40,986 bases of DNA from Gammaproteobacteria bacterium (GCA_016845205.1 JAERTA010000013.1:1-40986), one strand, 5' to 3'; positions 15,951 through 23,657 are shown, numbered from the stretch's first letter. Notes: a model not told the origin generated them from the letters alone. Program-made: numbers and translations.

Positions 15951-17252
15951 GTTAGCTAATTTTAGTTTAATTAAATCGTAGTCATTCTTTGTTGACGCCT
16001 CTTCTAGTAGTTTTTTCTCTATTTTATCAATACTGTGTAGAACGGTGGAATGATCCCTGTTTCCAAAATGTTTTCCAATTTTTGTTAAAGATAGGGTGGT
16101 GAGCTCATGAGCGATAAAAACAGCCATTTGTCTAGCCAAAACTGTGTGTTGTTTTCGACTTTTTGAGCTTAAATCTGAAACAGTAATAGCGTAATGTTTT
16201 GCTGTTTCTTTTTGTATGTCGTTAATGTCAATGTTTTTAACCTGGGGTTTAATTAGGTCCCCCAATGCACTTTCAACAACTTCTTTAGAGATAAATGAGT
16301 GGTCAATTTTAGAGAAGTCAACAAAGGCTTTGAGTTTTAGTAGCGCGCCTTCAAGGTCCCTAACATTTGAAGTAATGTGTCCAGCAATAAACAAGGCGGT
16401 GTCTTCTGTTAAGTTGATGTTGATTTTATCATTGTGTGCTTTTTTTAATAAAATTGCCGCGCGCATTTCTAATTCTGGCGGCGTTAAATGCAAGTTTAAA
16501 CCTTGAGAAAATCTTGTTTTTAAACGTTCTTCTAATGAGCGAATATTTTTAGGTGGTTGGTCGCAAGTAAAAATAATCTGTTTTTTGGTGTTAAACAAAA
16601 AGTTAAAAATATGAAAAAATTCTTCTTGTGATTTTTCTTTTCCTGCAATTAGATGGATGTCATCAACCAACAGCAAGTCTGCTGATTGATAATAAGCCTT
16701 GATGTCTTCAATGGTGTTGTGGCGCAAACTGGTGGTGATGTTCCTAACAAAATCCATGAGTGGCACATAAATTACCTTTGCGTTTGGATTTTTTTCTTTG
16801 GCCAAATGACCTGCAGCCTGCATTAAATGGGTTTTTCCAAGGCCAGACCCACCATAAATAATAAAAGGATTGTAAGGCGAGGCTTTGATGTTTTCAGCAA
16901 TTTGTCGAGTGGCGCCGTAGGCCATTTGGTTGGCGTTACCTAGCACTAAGTGATCAAAGGTATATTCTGGAAATAGTGGCGTGCTGTGTTGTTTTGGAGC
17001 TTTAACTTCGGCTGTTGGTTGCGTTGAAACACCAATATAAATTTTAAGATTTTTACTGTGTTGTGCAACGGCACTTTTAATTTCTTGTTTTAAGTTTTTG
17101 TTAATGTAGTTTTTAACCGACGTACTTGGTGCCAAGAGCGAAAGATTGGTCTCATCTTCGATAGCCTTTAAGGGCTGTACCCAAACACTGAAGGTCGCCA
17201 GTGGCAAAGTGTCTTTTAAGGTGTTGAGGCATTTTTCCCAGGTTTTTGACAT
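15945..17252 (-). CDS. dnaA: Chromosomal replication initiator DnaA
   Basis: NPFIIYGGSGLGKTHLMQAAGH, LLLVDDIHLIAGKEKSQEEFFHIFN, C-terminal FGNRDHSTVLHSIDKIEK. Confidence 0.98.
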   Translation of the reverse strand: MSKTWEKCLNTLKDTLPLATFSVWVQPLKAIEDETNLSLLAPSTSVKNYINKNLKQEIKSAVAQHSKNLKIYIGVSTQPTAEVKAPKQHSTPLFPEYTFDHLVLGNANQMAYGATRQIAENIKASPYNPFIIYGGSGLGKTHLMQAAGHLAKEKNPNAKVIYVPLMDFVRNITTSLRHNTIEDIKAYYQSADLLLVDDIHLIAGKEKSQEEFFHIFNFLFNTKKQIIFTCDQPPKNIRSLEERLKTRFSQGLNLHLTPPELEMRAAILLKKAHNDKININLTEDTALFIAGHITSNVRDLEGALLKLKAFVDFSKIDHSFISKEVVESALGDLIKPQVKNIDINDIQKETAKHYAITVSDLSSKSRKQHTVLARQMAVFIAHELTTLSLTKIGKHFGNRDHSTVLHSIDKIEKKLLEEASTKNDYDLIKLKLANL

Positions 17253-17382
17253 AGGTTTTTATCTAGCAAAGAAAAAAGAAATAAGTGTAAATATTTCCAC
17301 TATTTTCTATCTTAATATTGGGTTTAAATTAAAATTAATAATGATATACTAAAGCTTTAGTTTTTGCACAGGAGTTGTACAA

Positions 17383-17901
17383 ATGGGGTTGGTTGAGAAG
17401 ATTTTTGAAAAGCTGTTGTGGAATTCTCGCCACATGGTTTTGGTGGCTGTTATATCTTCAGCGTTGTTGTCACTACTTTTGTTTGTCATTACTGCGCTTG
17501 ATGTTGCCAGTTTGCTGTCACATGCTGGTGATTACATGGGTGCATCAGGTGAAGAAAGAAAAGCGTTGAAAATTGAGATGGTGGCCCATACGGTTGGCGC
17601 TATTGATGGTTTTTTGTTGGCAACGATTCTAATGATTTTTTCCCTAGGCTTGTACGAGTTGTTTATTAGTGATATTGATGTAGCAAAAGACAGCGGACAA
17701 TCCTCTAAAGTGTTGGTGATTAATTCCCTGGATGACCTTAAATCAAAATTAGCCAAAGTGATCTTGATGATTTTAGTAGTGACGTTTTTTGAGGTATCAC
17801 TATCAATGAGCTTTACCGGTGCGCTTGATTTGGTGTATTTTTCTCTTGGTATTTTAATGGTTTCTTTGGCGCTTTATTTTGGCTCAAAATCAAAGCACTG
17901 A
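17383..17901 (+). CDS. UPF0114/YqhA-family inner membrane protein
   Basis: Multi-pass protein EKIFEKLLWNSRHMVLVAVISSALLSLLLF...FLLATILMIFSLGLYELFISDID...LAKVILMILVVTFFE. Confidence 0.82.
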   Translation: MGLVEKIFEKLLWNSRHMVLVAVISSALLSLLLFVITALDVASLLSHAGDYMGASGEERKALKIEMVAHTVGAIDGFLLATILMIFSLGLYELFISDIDVAKDSGQSSKVLVINSLDDLKSKLAKVILMILVVTFFEVSLSMSFTGALDLVYFSLGILMVSLALYFGSKSKH

Positions 17902-17958
17902 TTGATTTTTATAGCCAAATAGCGTAACATTGCTTGTTTTTTTATAGTAAACAATATT

Positions 17959-18705
17959 ATGCGTCAAACAATCGTTGCAGGCAACTGGAAAATGAATGGC
18001 TCTAAAGAGTCAGTTAGCAATTTAGTAACCGGTATTCTAGCCGGTATGGCAGAGGTTCAATCAAAGGTAATTGTATGTGCACCTTTTCCTTATTTATCAG
18101 AAGTTGAGGCCTTGGCCACACACTCTCAGTTACAGGTGGGTGCACAAAATCTTAATGTAAATGCTTCTGGCGCCTTTACTGGTGAAGTTAGTGCAGACAT
18201 GATTAAAGATTTTGGTGTTCAGTATGTTATTGTTGGCCACTCAGAGCGCAGAAGTCTATATGGTGAGACTGATGATGTTGTGGCTGAAAAGGTTCAGGTG
18301 GCATTAGACAATGGCCTAACCCCACTATTTTGTATTGGCGAACTGCTAGAAGAGAGAGAGTCGGGCAACACTGAGGCCGTGGTTTCTCGTCAAATTAACG
18401 CAGTGATTGATCGCGTAGGTGTTGAGGCATTTAAAAACATTATTGTGGCTTATGAGCCAGTTTGGGCAATTGGCACAGGTGTTACTGCTACGCCAGAGCA
18501 AGCGCAAGACACACACGCTTTTATTCGTAGTCTGTTGGCAGACCACGACAGTGATATTGCTCAATCAACGCCTATTCTTTATGGCGGCAGCATGAACCCT
18601 GCGAACGCTGAAGAACTTATTGCCTGTGAAGATATTGATGGTGGCTTGATTGGTGGCGCATCGCTTAAAGCAGAAGATTTTTTGCGTATTTGTAAAGCGG
18701 GCTAG
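17959..18705 (+). CDS. tpiA: Triosephosphate isomerase
   Basis: VAGNWKMNGS, VIVGHSERR, VAYEPVWAIGTG, LYGGSMNPANAEEL. Confidence 0.98.
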   Translation: MRQTIVAGNWKMNGSKESVSNLVTGILAGMAEVQSKVIVCAPFPYLSEVEALATHSQLQVGAQNLNVNASGAFTGEVSADMIKDFGVQYVIVGHSERRSLYGETDDVVAEKVQVALDNGLTPLFCIGELLEERESGNTEAVVSRQINAVIDRVGVEAFKNIIVAYEPVWAIGTGVTATPEQAQDTHAFIRSLLADHDSDIAQSTPILYGGSMNPANAEELIACEDIDGGLIGGASLKAEDFLRICKAG

Positions 18706-18707
18706 TT

Positions 18708-19055
18708 ATGTCATTTCAAGTTATCCTTATTATTCATGTGTTGCTGGCACTGGGCTTGGTTGCATTAATTTTAATGCAACATGGCAAGGGTGCAGACGCA
18801 GGTGCTGCTTTTGGTGCGGGCTCGGCAGGTTCTGTATTTGGTGCACGCGGCGCCAATTCTTTTTTGTACAAGCTAACAGCAGGTGTTGCTACTGGTTTCT
18901 TTTTAACCAGTTTAACGCTGGCTTATTTAGCAACCAATGAATCCAGTACAGCAGATGAGCCACAAAGTGTTATGGATACCGTTGTGATAGAGCCAGTAGC
19001 CCCATCAGACGTACCTATGATCGACACTAAAATTAGCGACATTCCCAACGAGTAA
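18708..19055 (+). CDS. secG: Preprotein translocase subunit SecG
   Basis: LIIHVLLALGLVALILMQHGKGADAGAAFGAGSAGSVFGARGANSFLYKLT. Confidence 0.96.
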   Translation: MSFQVILIIHVLLALGLVALILMQHGKGADAGAAFGAGSAGSVFGARGANSFLYKLTAGVATGFFLTSLTLAYLATNESSTADEPQSVMDTVVIEPVAPSDVPMIDTKISDIPNE

Positions 19056-19070
19056 GCTCTAGACCTTATT

Positions 19071-19156
19071 GCCGATGTGGCGGAATTGGTAGACGCGCTA
19101 CCTTGAGGGGGTAGTGAGCTACGCTCGTGCCAGTTCGACTCTGGCCATCGGCACCA
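19071..19156 (+). tRNA. leuU: tRNA-Leu (anticodon GAG), CCA encoded
   Basis: Acceptor GCCGATG/CATCGGC, anticodon stem CTACC-TTGAGGG-GGTAG, long variable arm, T arm GCCAG-TTCGACT-CTGGC, 3' ACCA; directly downstream of secG. Confidence 0.96.
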
Positions 19157-19223
19157 TTTTTATTTTTACTTGTTATTTTTGTATTGTATAATTTAAAGCA
19201 GATTTAACCTAATCCTGAGAAGA

Positions 19224-19790
19224 ATGAAGTTTTTACCTGTTTTATTAATATTGTCCTCAAGTACAGCTAGTGCATTTTGGGGTGGAAGTAACACTAATTG
19301 GATGCCATTTGGTACGGGCACCGGATACAACAATCAATCACCTTGGAGCAACAATTCTAATTGGAATCCTTTTGGTACTGGTGGAAACTGGAGCCCTAGA
19401 AACGATGCGGCTAATTTAAGTCGTTATGGTGCACGTCCTAAAACGCTTATAAAATATCGGAAAGACCCAAGGTTTCAAGTCAGTAACACCATTCCTGAAA
19501 TTCATAATAGAATAAGACCTTCTAATTGGTTAACAGAAACTGACTTTGCCTCCACCATAAAAGACACGGGCGATCAGGACAAAGCCTTTGTTGTTGACGA
19601 TTTTGCAGCTTTTGGTTTGTCAGAAGGTTATGCGCGTGCCAAGGCAGAAACGTTTGGTGTTGGTAGAGTATTGAGAGACCACGCTTCACAACACACAAAT
19701 GATATTTTTGGTGATAGGGGTGCTATTTATGGCAAGCAAGGCTATGCACTTTCACCCGCCGCTTCATCAACACAAAAAATAGACAATTAA
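19224..19790 (+). CDS. Secreted NW(M/N)PFG-motif protein, sulfur-globule-like
   Basis: Signal peptide with ASA|FWGG cleavage-like site, then NTNWMPFGTGTGYNNQSPWSNNSNWNPFGTGGNWSPR; GAGAAG RBS; TATAAT at 19187-19192. Confidence 0.7.
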   Translation: MKFLPVLLILSSSTASAFWGGSNTNWMPFGTGTGYNNQSPWSNNSNWNPFGTGGNWSPRNDAANLSRYGARPKTLIKYRKDPRFQVSNTIPEIHNRIRPSNWLTETDFASTIKDTGDQDKAFVVDDFAAFGLSEGYARAKAETFGVGRVLRDHASQHTNDIFGDRGAIYGKQGYALSPAASSTQKIDN

Positions 19791-19815
19791 ACTAACAACT
19801 TAAAAACATGACGGT

Positions 19816-19843
19816 AAAAACCAGCCTTTGCGCTGGTTTTTTA
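19816..19843 (+). terminator. Intrinsic terminator
   Basis: AAAACCAGC-ctttgc-GCTGGTTTTTT. Confidence 0.85.
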
Positions 19844-20166
19844 TTGCCCTAAACAAAAAAAACCAATTTAATTGTTATGGCTTTTCGAAAAACAATATCT
19901 TTTTAAAGGGGAGATTCATTTTTTATAAAATTTTTTAAATGACACCCTATAGTTGGATCTTTTTTAACCAAAACACCCATTAATAGACCTTTAAGACCTT
20001 TAAATTGAAGTGTTTTCACCTGGAGTTTAGCTGCTTTTGATCATTTTTCAGCTATTTTTTAGGTCGTTTTCATTATTTTCAATATTTTTAAATTTTAATA
20101 AAGTCATTAATATCAATGGTTTTAAGGGTTGCTGTGAATATTTTGCAAATTAATATTAGAATATAA

Positions 20167-20194
20167 TTGACTTCTAATATAGTTAATGTATAAT
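20167..20194 (+). promoter_or_regulatory. Sigma70-like promoter for the repeat-protein gene
   Basis: TTGACT - 16 bp - TATAAT. Confidence 0.75.
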
Positions 20195-20285
20195 GCACAC
20201 CTATCAAGACGGCTCAAGTCTGATACTTAAAACCTCTCAATAATGAGTGTGTTAAATTTAAAAATAATTAATCTAGGAGATTAAC

Positions 20286-20801
20286 ATGAAAAAAATTATC
20301 GCTATCGCTACTTTAGTAGCTGCTACATCAGCTTCTGCTGGTTTTTTTGGTAACAACAACGACTCTAACTGGGGTCCATTCAACGGTTCTAACAACTGGG
20401 GTCCTTTCGATTCAGGTTCTAACTTTGGTCCAATGAACGGTGGTTCTAACTGGGGTCCTTTCTCTGGTGGTAACAACATGGGTCCATTCAACGGTGGTTC
20501 TAACGCTGGTCCTTTCAACGGTGCTTCTAACTGGGGTCCATTCAAGGGTGGTAACAACTGGTTAAACAACACTGATTTCGGTCTTAAGTTTGACACTAAG
20601 AACACAACTGACACTAACGCTTCTGGCGCTGCTGACGGTTCTGCTAAAGGTGTTGCTGACGCTAACGCTAAAGGTGTAGCAGACGCTTACGCTAAAGGTC
20701 AAGCAGATGCATTCGCTAAGGCACAAGCTGACGCTTACGCTAAAGGTTATGCAGATGCTAAAGCTGCAGGTACTGCAACTTCAACTGAAGTAGCTAAGTA
20801 A
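20286..20801 (+). CDS. Secreted two-repeat protein, sulfur-globule-like
   Basis: Signal peptide MKKIIAIATLVAATSASA; seven 9-aa NGGSNWGPF-type units (aa 24-86) then six 8-aa GVADAYAK-type units (aa 114-161); AGGAG-type RBS. Confidence 0.85.
   Translation: MKKIIAIATLVAATSASAGFFGNNNDSNWGPFNGSNNWGPFDSGSNFGPMNGGSNWGPFSGGNNMGPFNGGSNAGPFNGASNWGPFKGGNNWLNNTDFGLKFDTKNTTDTNASGAADGSAKGVADANAKGVADAYAKGQADAFAKAQADAYAKGYADAKAAGTATSTEVAK
20355..20543 (+). repeat. In-frame 27-bp repeat array, 7 units (9 aa: N-G-x-S-N-W-G-P-F)
   Basis: NNDSNWGPF NGSNNWGPF DSGSNFGPM NGGSNWGPF SGGNNMGPF NGGSNAGPF NGASNWGPF. Confidence 0.93.
20625..20768 (+). repeat. In-frame 24-bp repeat array, 6 units (8 aa: G-x-A-D-A-x-A-K)
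   Basis: GAADGSAK GVADANAK GVADAYAK GQADAFAK AQADAYAK GYADAKAA. Confidence 0.92.
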
Positions 20802-20870
20802 TTGATTACTTAACCTCGCTAGCATTATTTAGTGGGCTAAGCCTGGCTTAGATCATTAAAAAGCAAAGCT

Positions 20871-20899
20871 AAAAAGCCACTCTTCGGAGTGGCTTTTTT
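20871..20899 (+). terminator. Strong intrinsic terminator after repeat-protein gene
   Basis: AAAAAGCCACTC-TTCG-GAGTGGCTTTTTT, with a UUCG tetraloop. Confidence 0.95.
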
Positions 20900-20955
20900 A
20901 TACACAAACAACATAATATGTATCTTGGGGACATATACTTATACAAGGAAATATT

Positions 20956-21216
20956 ATGAAAACATTAATAACAATTGCTACATTGGTAGCTGCTACATCA
21001 GCTTTGGCTGATTTTCATCCAAACACATACGACTGGAATAACGACATGGTTGCACCAACTGTAGAGTCTACTGCAACGCCAGCCGCTTTAGTTGTTATGC
21101 AACAGCCACAAACAAGAATGGCTTATACTCAAGACAACGGTATCTTTGGATACAACCCATACAACATTATGGATCCTCGTTGGATGCTAGAAGAGATGAG
21201 CAATGTTATCGACTAA
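20956..21216 (+). CDS. Small secreted protein with the same leader as the repeat protein; N-P-Y-N-I-M-D-P-R-W-M C-terminus
   Basis: MKTLITIATLVAATSALA leader nearly identical to MKKIIAIATLVAATSASA; AAGGAAAT upstream of ATG. Confidence 0.75.
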   Translation: MKTLITIATLVAATSALADFHPNTYDWNNDMVAPTVESTATPAALVVMQQPQTRMAYTQDNGIFGYNPYNIMDPRWMLEEMSNVID

Positions 21217-21284
21217 ATAAATATTGTGTTGATTTTGAGGCCGTATTACTTGCGGCCTTTATATTATTATTTACTGGAGGTTGT

Positions 21285-21563
21285 ATGAACGCTTTAATTT
21301 CAAAAATAACCAGTATGTCTTTCGCATTGATATTGTGGCCAGGGCTTATGTCTATAACGATGAACGTAACAGCAGCAGACCGTATTATAATGAATATTGA
21401 TTCAGATACGTTGTCAGGTACGTTTGTATGTGAAAATGTTGAGCAATGCCACCAAAAAGTAAGGCATATGGAAGCGCGCGGTGCTGATCAATATTGTAAT
21501 GAAATTACGATTAAGAAAAATGGCGATGTTGTTTGGCATCATGATTATTGGGAATCCTTATAA
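21285..21563 (+). CDS. Small putative secreted protein, unknown function
   Basis: ATG at 21285 preceded by CTGGAGG; hydrophobic leader ending NVTAADR; three Cys (CENVEQC, YC). ORF-track start at 21180 is less likely. Confidence 0.6.
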   Translation: MNALISKITSMSFALILWPGLMSITMNVTAADRIIMNIDSDTLSGTFVCENVEQCHQKVRHMEARGADQYCNEITIKKNGDVVWHHDYWESL

Positions 21564-21580
21564 AAGGATTTTCCCAAAAA

Positions 21581-21604
21581 AAAGGCGCTTTCGCGCCTTT
21601 TTTA
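21581..21604. terminator. Bidirectional terminator between the small secreted gene (+) and tsf (-)
   Basis: AAAGGCGC-TTTC-GCGCCTTTTTT with A-run on the left. Confidence 0.9.
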
Positions 21605-21621
21605 TTTGCTTAAGTTTTGCG

Positions 21622-22500
21622 TTAGCCTTTCATTTGGGCTGCTACTTCATCAGCAAAGTTTTCTTCTACCTTTTCAATACCTTCACCCACTTCAAAGCGA
21701 ATAAAAGATTTAACTTCGGCGTTGTTTGCTTTAACAAGTGCGCCTACCGTTGTCTCAGGATCTTTAACAAAAGCTTGACCATAAAGCGTTACCTCATTAA
21801 CGAATTTTTTCATACGACCAACGATCATTTTTTCAATGATATTGTCCGGCTTGCCAGATTCTCTAGCTTGTTCAACAAAAATTGCTTTTTCTCTTTCTAA
21901 AATATCATCAGATAGTTCGTCTTCAGTAATACACTCAGGGCGCGTTGCTGCAACATGCATTGCAACATCTTTAGCTAAGGCTTCATCACCACCTTCTAGT
22001 ACAGCGATAACAGCAATGCGCTCGCCGTGTTTGTAGGCGCCGATAACGCCAGTATCAACCGTCACGGTTTGTACGCGTCTGATCGCAACGTTTTCACCTA
22101 CTTTGGCAACAATAGCTTCTCTGGCTTTTTCTAATGAATCGCCGTTGTCGAGAGTCTGTGTTAAAAATTCATCAATATTGGCAGGTGTGGTTTTTAATGC
22201 TAATGCACCTAGTGTATCAACAAAATCAACAAAGGCATCACCTTTAGTAACAAAGTCTGTTTCAGAGTTAACCTCTAGAATAGTTGCTGTTTTACCATCG
22301 TCACTAATGTTAACCTTGACCAGGCCTTCTGCTGCAACACGGCCTGATTTTTTAGCGGCTTTAGCTGCGCCTGATGTACGCATCAGGTCAATTGCTGCCT
22401 CCATGTCGCCATTGGTTTCTGTAAGGGCTTTTTTGCAGTCCATCATGCCTGCACCGGTTCTTTCTCTTAGTTCTTTAACTGAAGCGGCTGTAATTGCCAT
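21622..22500 (-). CDS. tsf: Elongation factor Ts
   Basis: MAITAASVKELRERTGAGMMDCKKALTETNGDMEAAIDLMR. Confidence 0.98.
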   Translation of the reverse strand: MAITAASVKELRERTGAGMMDCKKALTETNGDMEAAIDLMRTSGAAKAAKKSGRVAAEGLVKVNISDDGKTATILEVNSETDFVTKGDAFVDFVDTLGALALKTTPANIDEFLTQTLDNGDSLEKAREAIVAKVGENVAIRRVQTVTVDTGVIGAYKHGERIAVIAVLEGGDEALAKDVAMHVAATRPECITEDELSDDILEREKAIFVEQARESGKPDNIIEKMIVGRMKKFVNEVTLYGQAFVKDPETTVGALVKANNAEVKSFIRFEVGEGIEKVEENFADEVAAQMKG

Positions 22501-22520
22501 AAGTATCTCCTGTGTGTATG

Positions 22521-22550
22521 ACGCCTCCTGTTGACAGAAGGCGTTTTTTA
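22521..22550 (+). terminator. Terminator-like hairpin in the rpsB-tsf gap; U-run in the + orientation
   Basis: ACGCCTCCTG-TTGA-CAGAAGGCGTTTTTT; antisense to the operon. Confidence 0.6.
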
Positions 22551-22562
22551 TATGTGCTTGAT

Positions 22563-23486
22563 TTATGCGAGCTTGTCAATCATTTGAGCTTTAGTGTCGC
22601 TGGCATTAACCTTGACACCTTGTGCTTGTGCATAATCAGCCAATTCTGCTTTTTTCATTGCGTTAAGTGCTGTTTTGTTTAGCTTCTGTGCTTTGGCAGG
22701 TGCTTCTTTGGCAGCCGACTCTTTAGCTGGCGCCTCTTGTTTTTTAACAGTTGGCTTTTTAGCTGGCGCTTTTTTAGCTGGCGCAGGCTCTTTTGTTTGT
22801 GTCGCAGCAGCGGCTTTAGCTTCTAAAACAGCATTGGCAATTTCACGAGCGTAAAATCCAATGGCTCTAATTGAATCATCGTTACCAGGGATAACGTAGT
22901 CAATGCCTTCTGGATTGTGGTTAGAATCTACGACACCAATGAGCGGTAAGTGAAGCTTTTGTGCCTCTTTAACCGCATTTTTTTCATGACCAATGTCAAT
23001 AACGAATACCACATCAGGAATACCGCCTAAGTCTTTAATACCACCTAAACTGCGTTCTAATTTTTCCATTTCACGCGTCATCATTAGTGCTTCTTTTTTG
23101 CCGAATTGAGCAAAATTTTCTTCTGCTAAAAATTCAAGGTCTTTTAAGCGCTTAATAGAGGCTTTAATAGTTTTGTAGTTAGTCATCATGCCGCCTAACC
23201 AACGGTGATTAACATATGGCATGCCACAACGAATTGCTTCTTCTTTTATGATGTCGCTAGCCGCTCTTTTAGTGCCTACAAATAAAATTGATCCACCTGC
23301 TGCCGTTGTTTTCGATGCAAAATTTAATACATCGTTAAACATTGGTAGGGTTTTTTCTAGGTTGATGATATGCACACCATTGCGAGTGCCATAGATGTAG
23401 CGCTCCATTTTTGGGTGCCAAAAACGGCTACGGTGACCAAAGTGTACACCAGCCTCTAACATTTTTTTCATGGACGTTTTTGCCAT
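22563..23486 (-). CDS. rpsB: 30S ribosomal protein S2 with K/A/P-rich C-terminal extension
   Basis: [49 protein letters not shown] at 23486 with GGAG upstream (ORF-track start is a TTG inside the leader). Confidence 0.96.
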   Translation of the reverse strand: MAKTSMKKMLEAGVHFGHRSRFWHPKMERYIYGTRNGVHIINLEKTLPMFNDVLNFASKTTAAGGSILFVGTKRAASDIIKEEAIRCGMPYVNHRWLGGMMTNYKTIKASIKRLKDLEFLAEENFAQFGKKEALMMTREMEKLERSLGGIKDLGGIPDVVFVIDIGHEKNAVKEAQKLHLPLIGVVDSNHNPEGIDYVIPGNDDSIRAIGFYAREIANAVLEAKAAAATQTKEPAPAKKAPAKKPTVKKQEAPAKESAAKEAPAKAQKLNKTALNAMKKAELADYAQAQGVKVNASDTKAQMIDKLA

Positions 23487-23541
23487 AATATTTTCTCCGG
23501 GGTTAATAAAGAATGCCGACATTTTGTCTGCTTCTTTCTTC

Positions 23542-23606
23542 CACAACTCCTGCCAGCCAACCCTTTATTTTTCAAAAGGGCACCCTGACTAACATGCCAA
23601 GTTGTG
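23542..23606 (-). promoter_or_regulatory. Putative structured rpsB leader
   Basis: Outer pairing CACAACT (23542-23548)/AGTTGTG (23600-23606); inner CCCTTT/AAAGGG within 23561-23580. Confidence 0.5.
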
Positions 23607-23621
23607 TGATACATTAAAACA

Positions 23622-23657
23622 AGTTGGGCGTCCATTATCGAAACTGGACGCCCAACT
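23622..23657. terminator. 13-bp perfect hairpin between rpe and rpsB (terminator/attenuator)
   Basis: AGTTGGGCGTCCA-10 nt-TGGACGCCCAACT; T-rich on + side, TTGTTTTAA on - side. Confidence 0.65.

Noticed and set aside
20273-20614. 113-aa minus-strand ORF with PLNGPQLE repeats
   Set aside because: Antisense image of the 27-bp repeat array; no leader or RBS, and the + strand gene explains the sequence
20355-20768. CRISPR-like tandem repeats
   Set aside because: Contiguous in-frame coding repeats with 24/27-bp periods and no unique spacers
21180-21284. N-terminal extension MDARRDEQCYRLNKYCVDFEAVLL... of the 21285 gene
   Set aside because: Overlaps the upstream gene out of frame; ATG at 21285 has a good RBS and signal peptide
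19071-21604. tRNA-integrated mobile island after tRNA-Leu
   Set aside because: No integrase and no second copy of the tRNA 3' end found; block looks like ordinary genes with own promoters and terminators
21481-21900. 139-aa + strand ORF overlapping tsf
   Set aside because: Runs over a terminator and antisense to tsf; low-quality composition
22103-22534. 143-aa + strand ORF over tsf
   Set aside because: Antisense shadow ORF of a highly conserved gene
23487-23546. TTG-started N-terminal extension of rpsB
   Set aside because: S2 begins MAKTSMKK at 23486 with an SD; the extension lies in the leader
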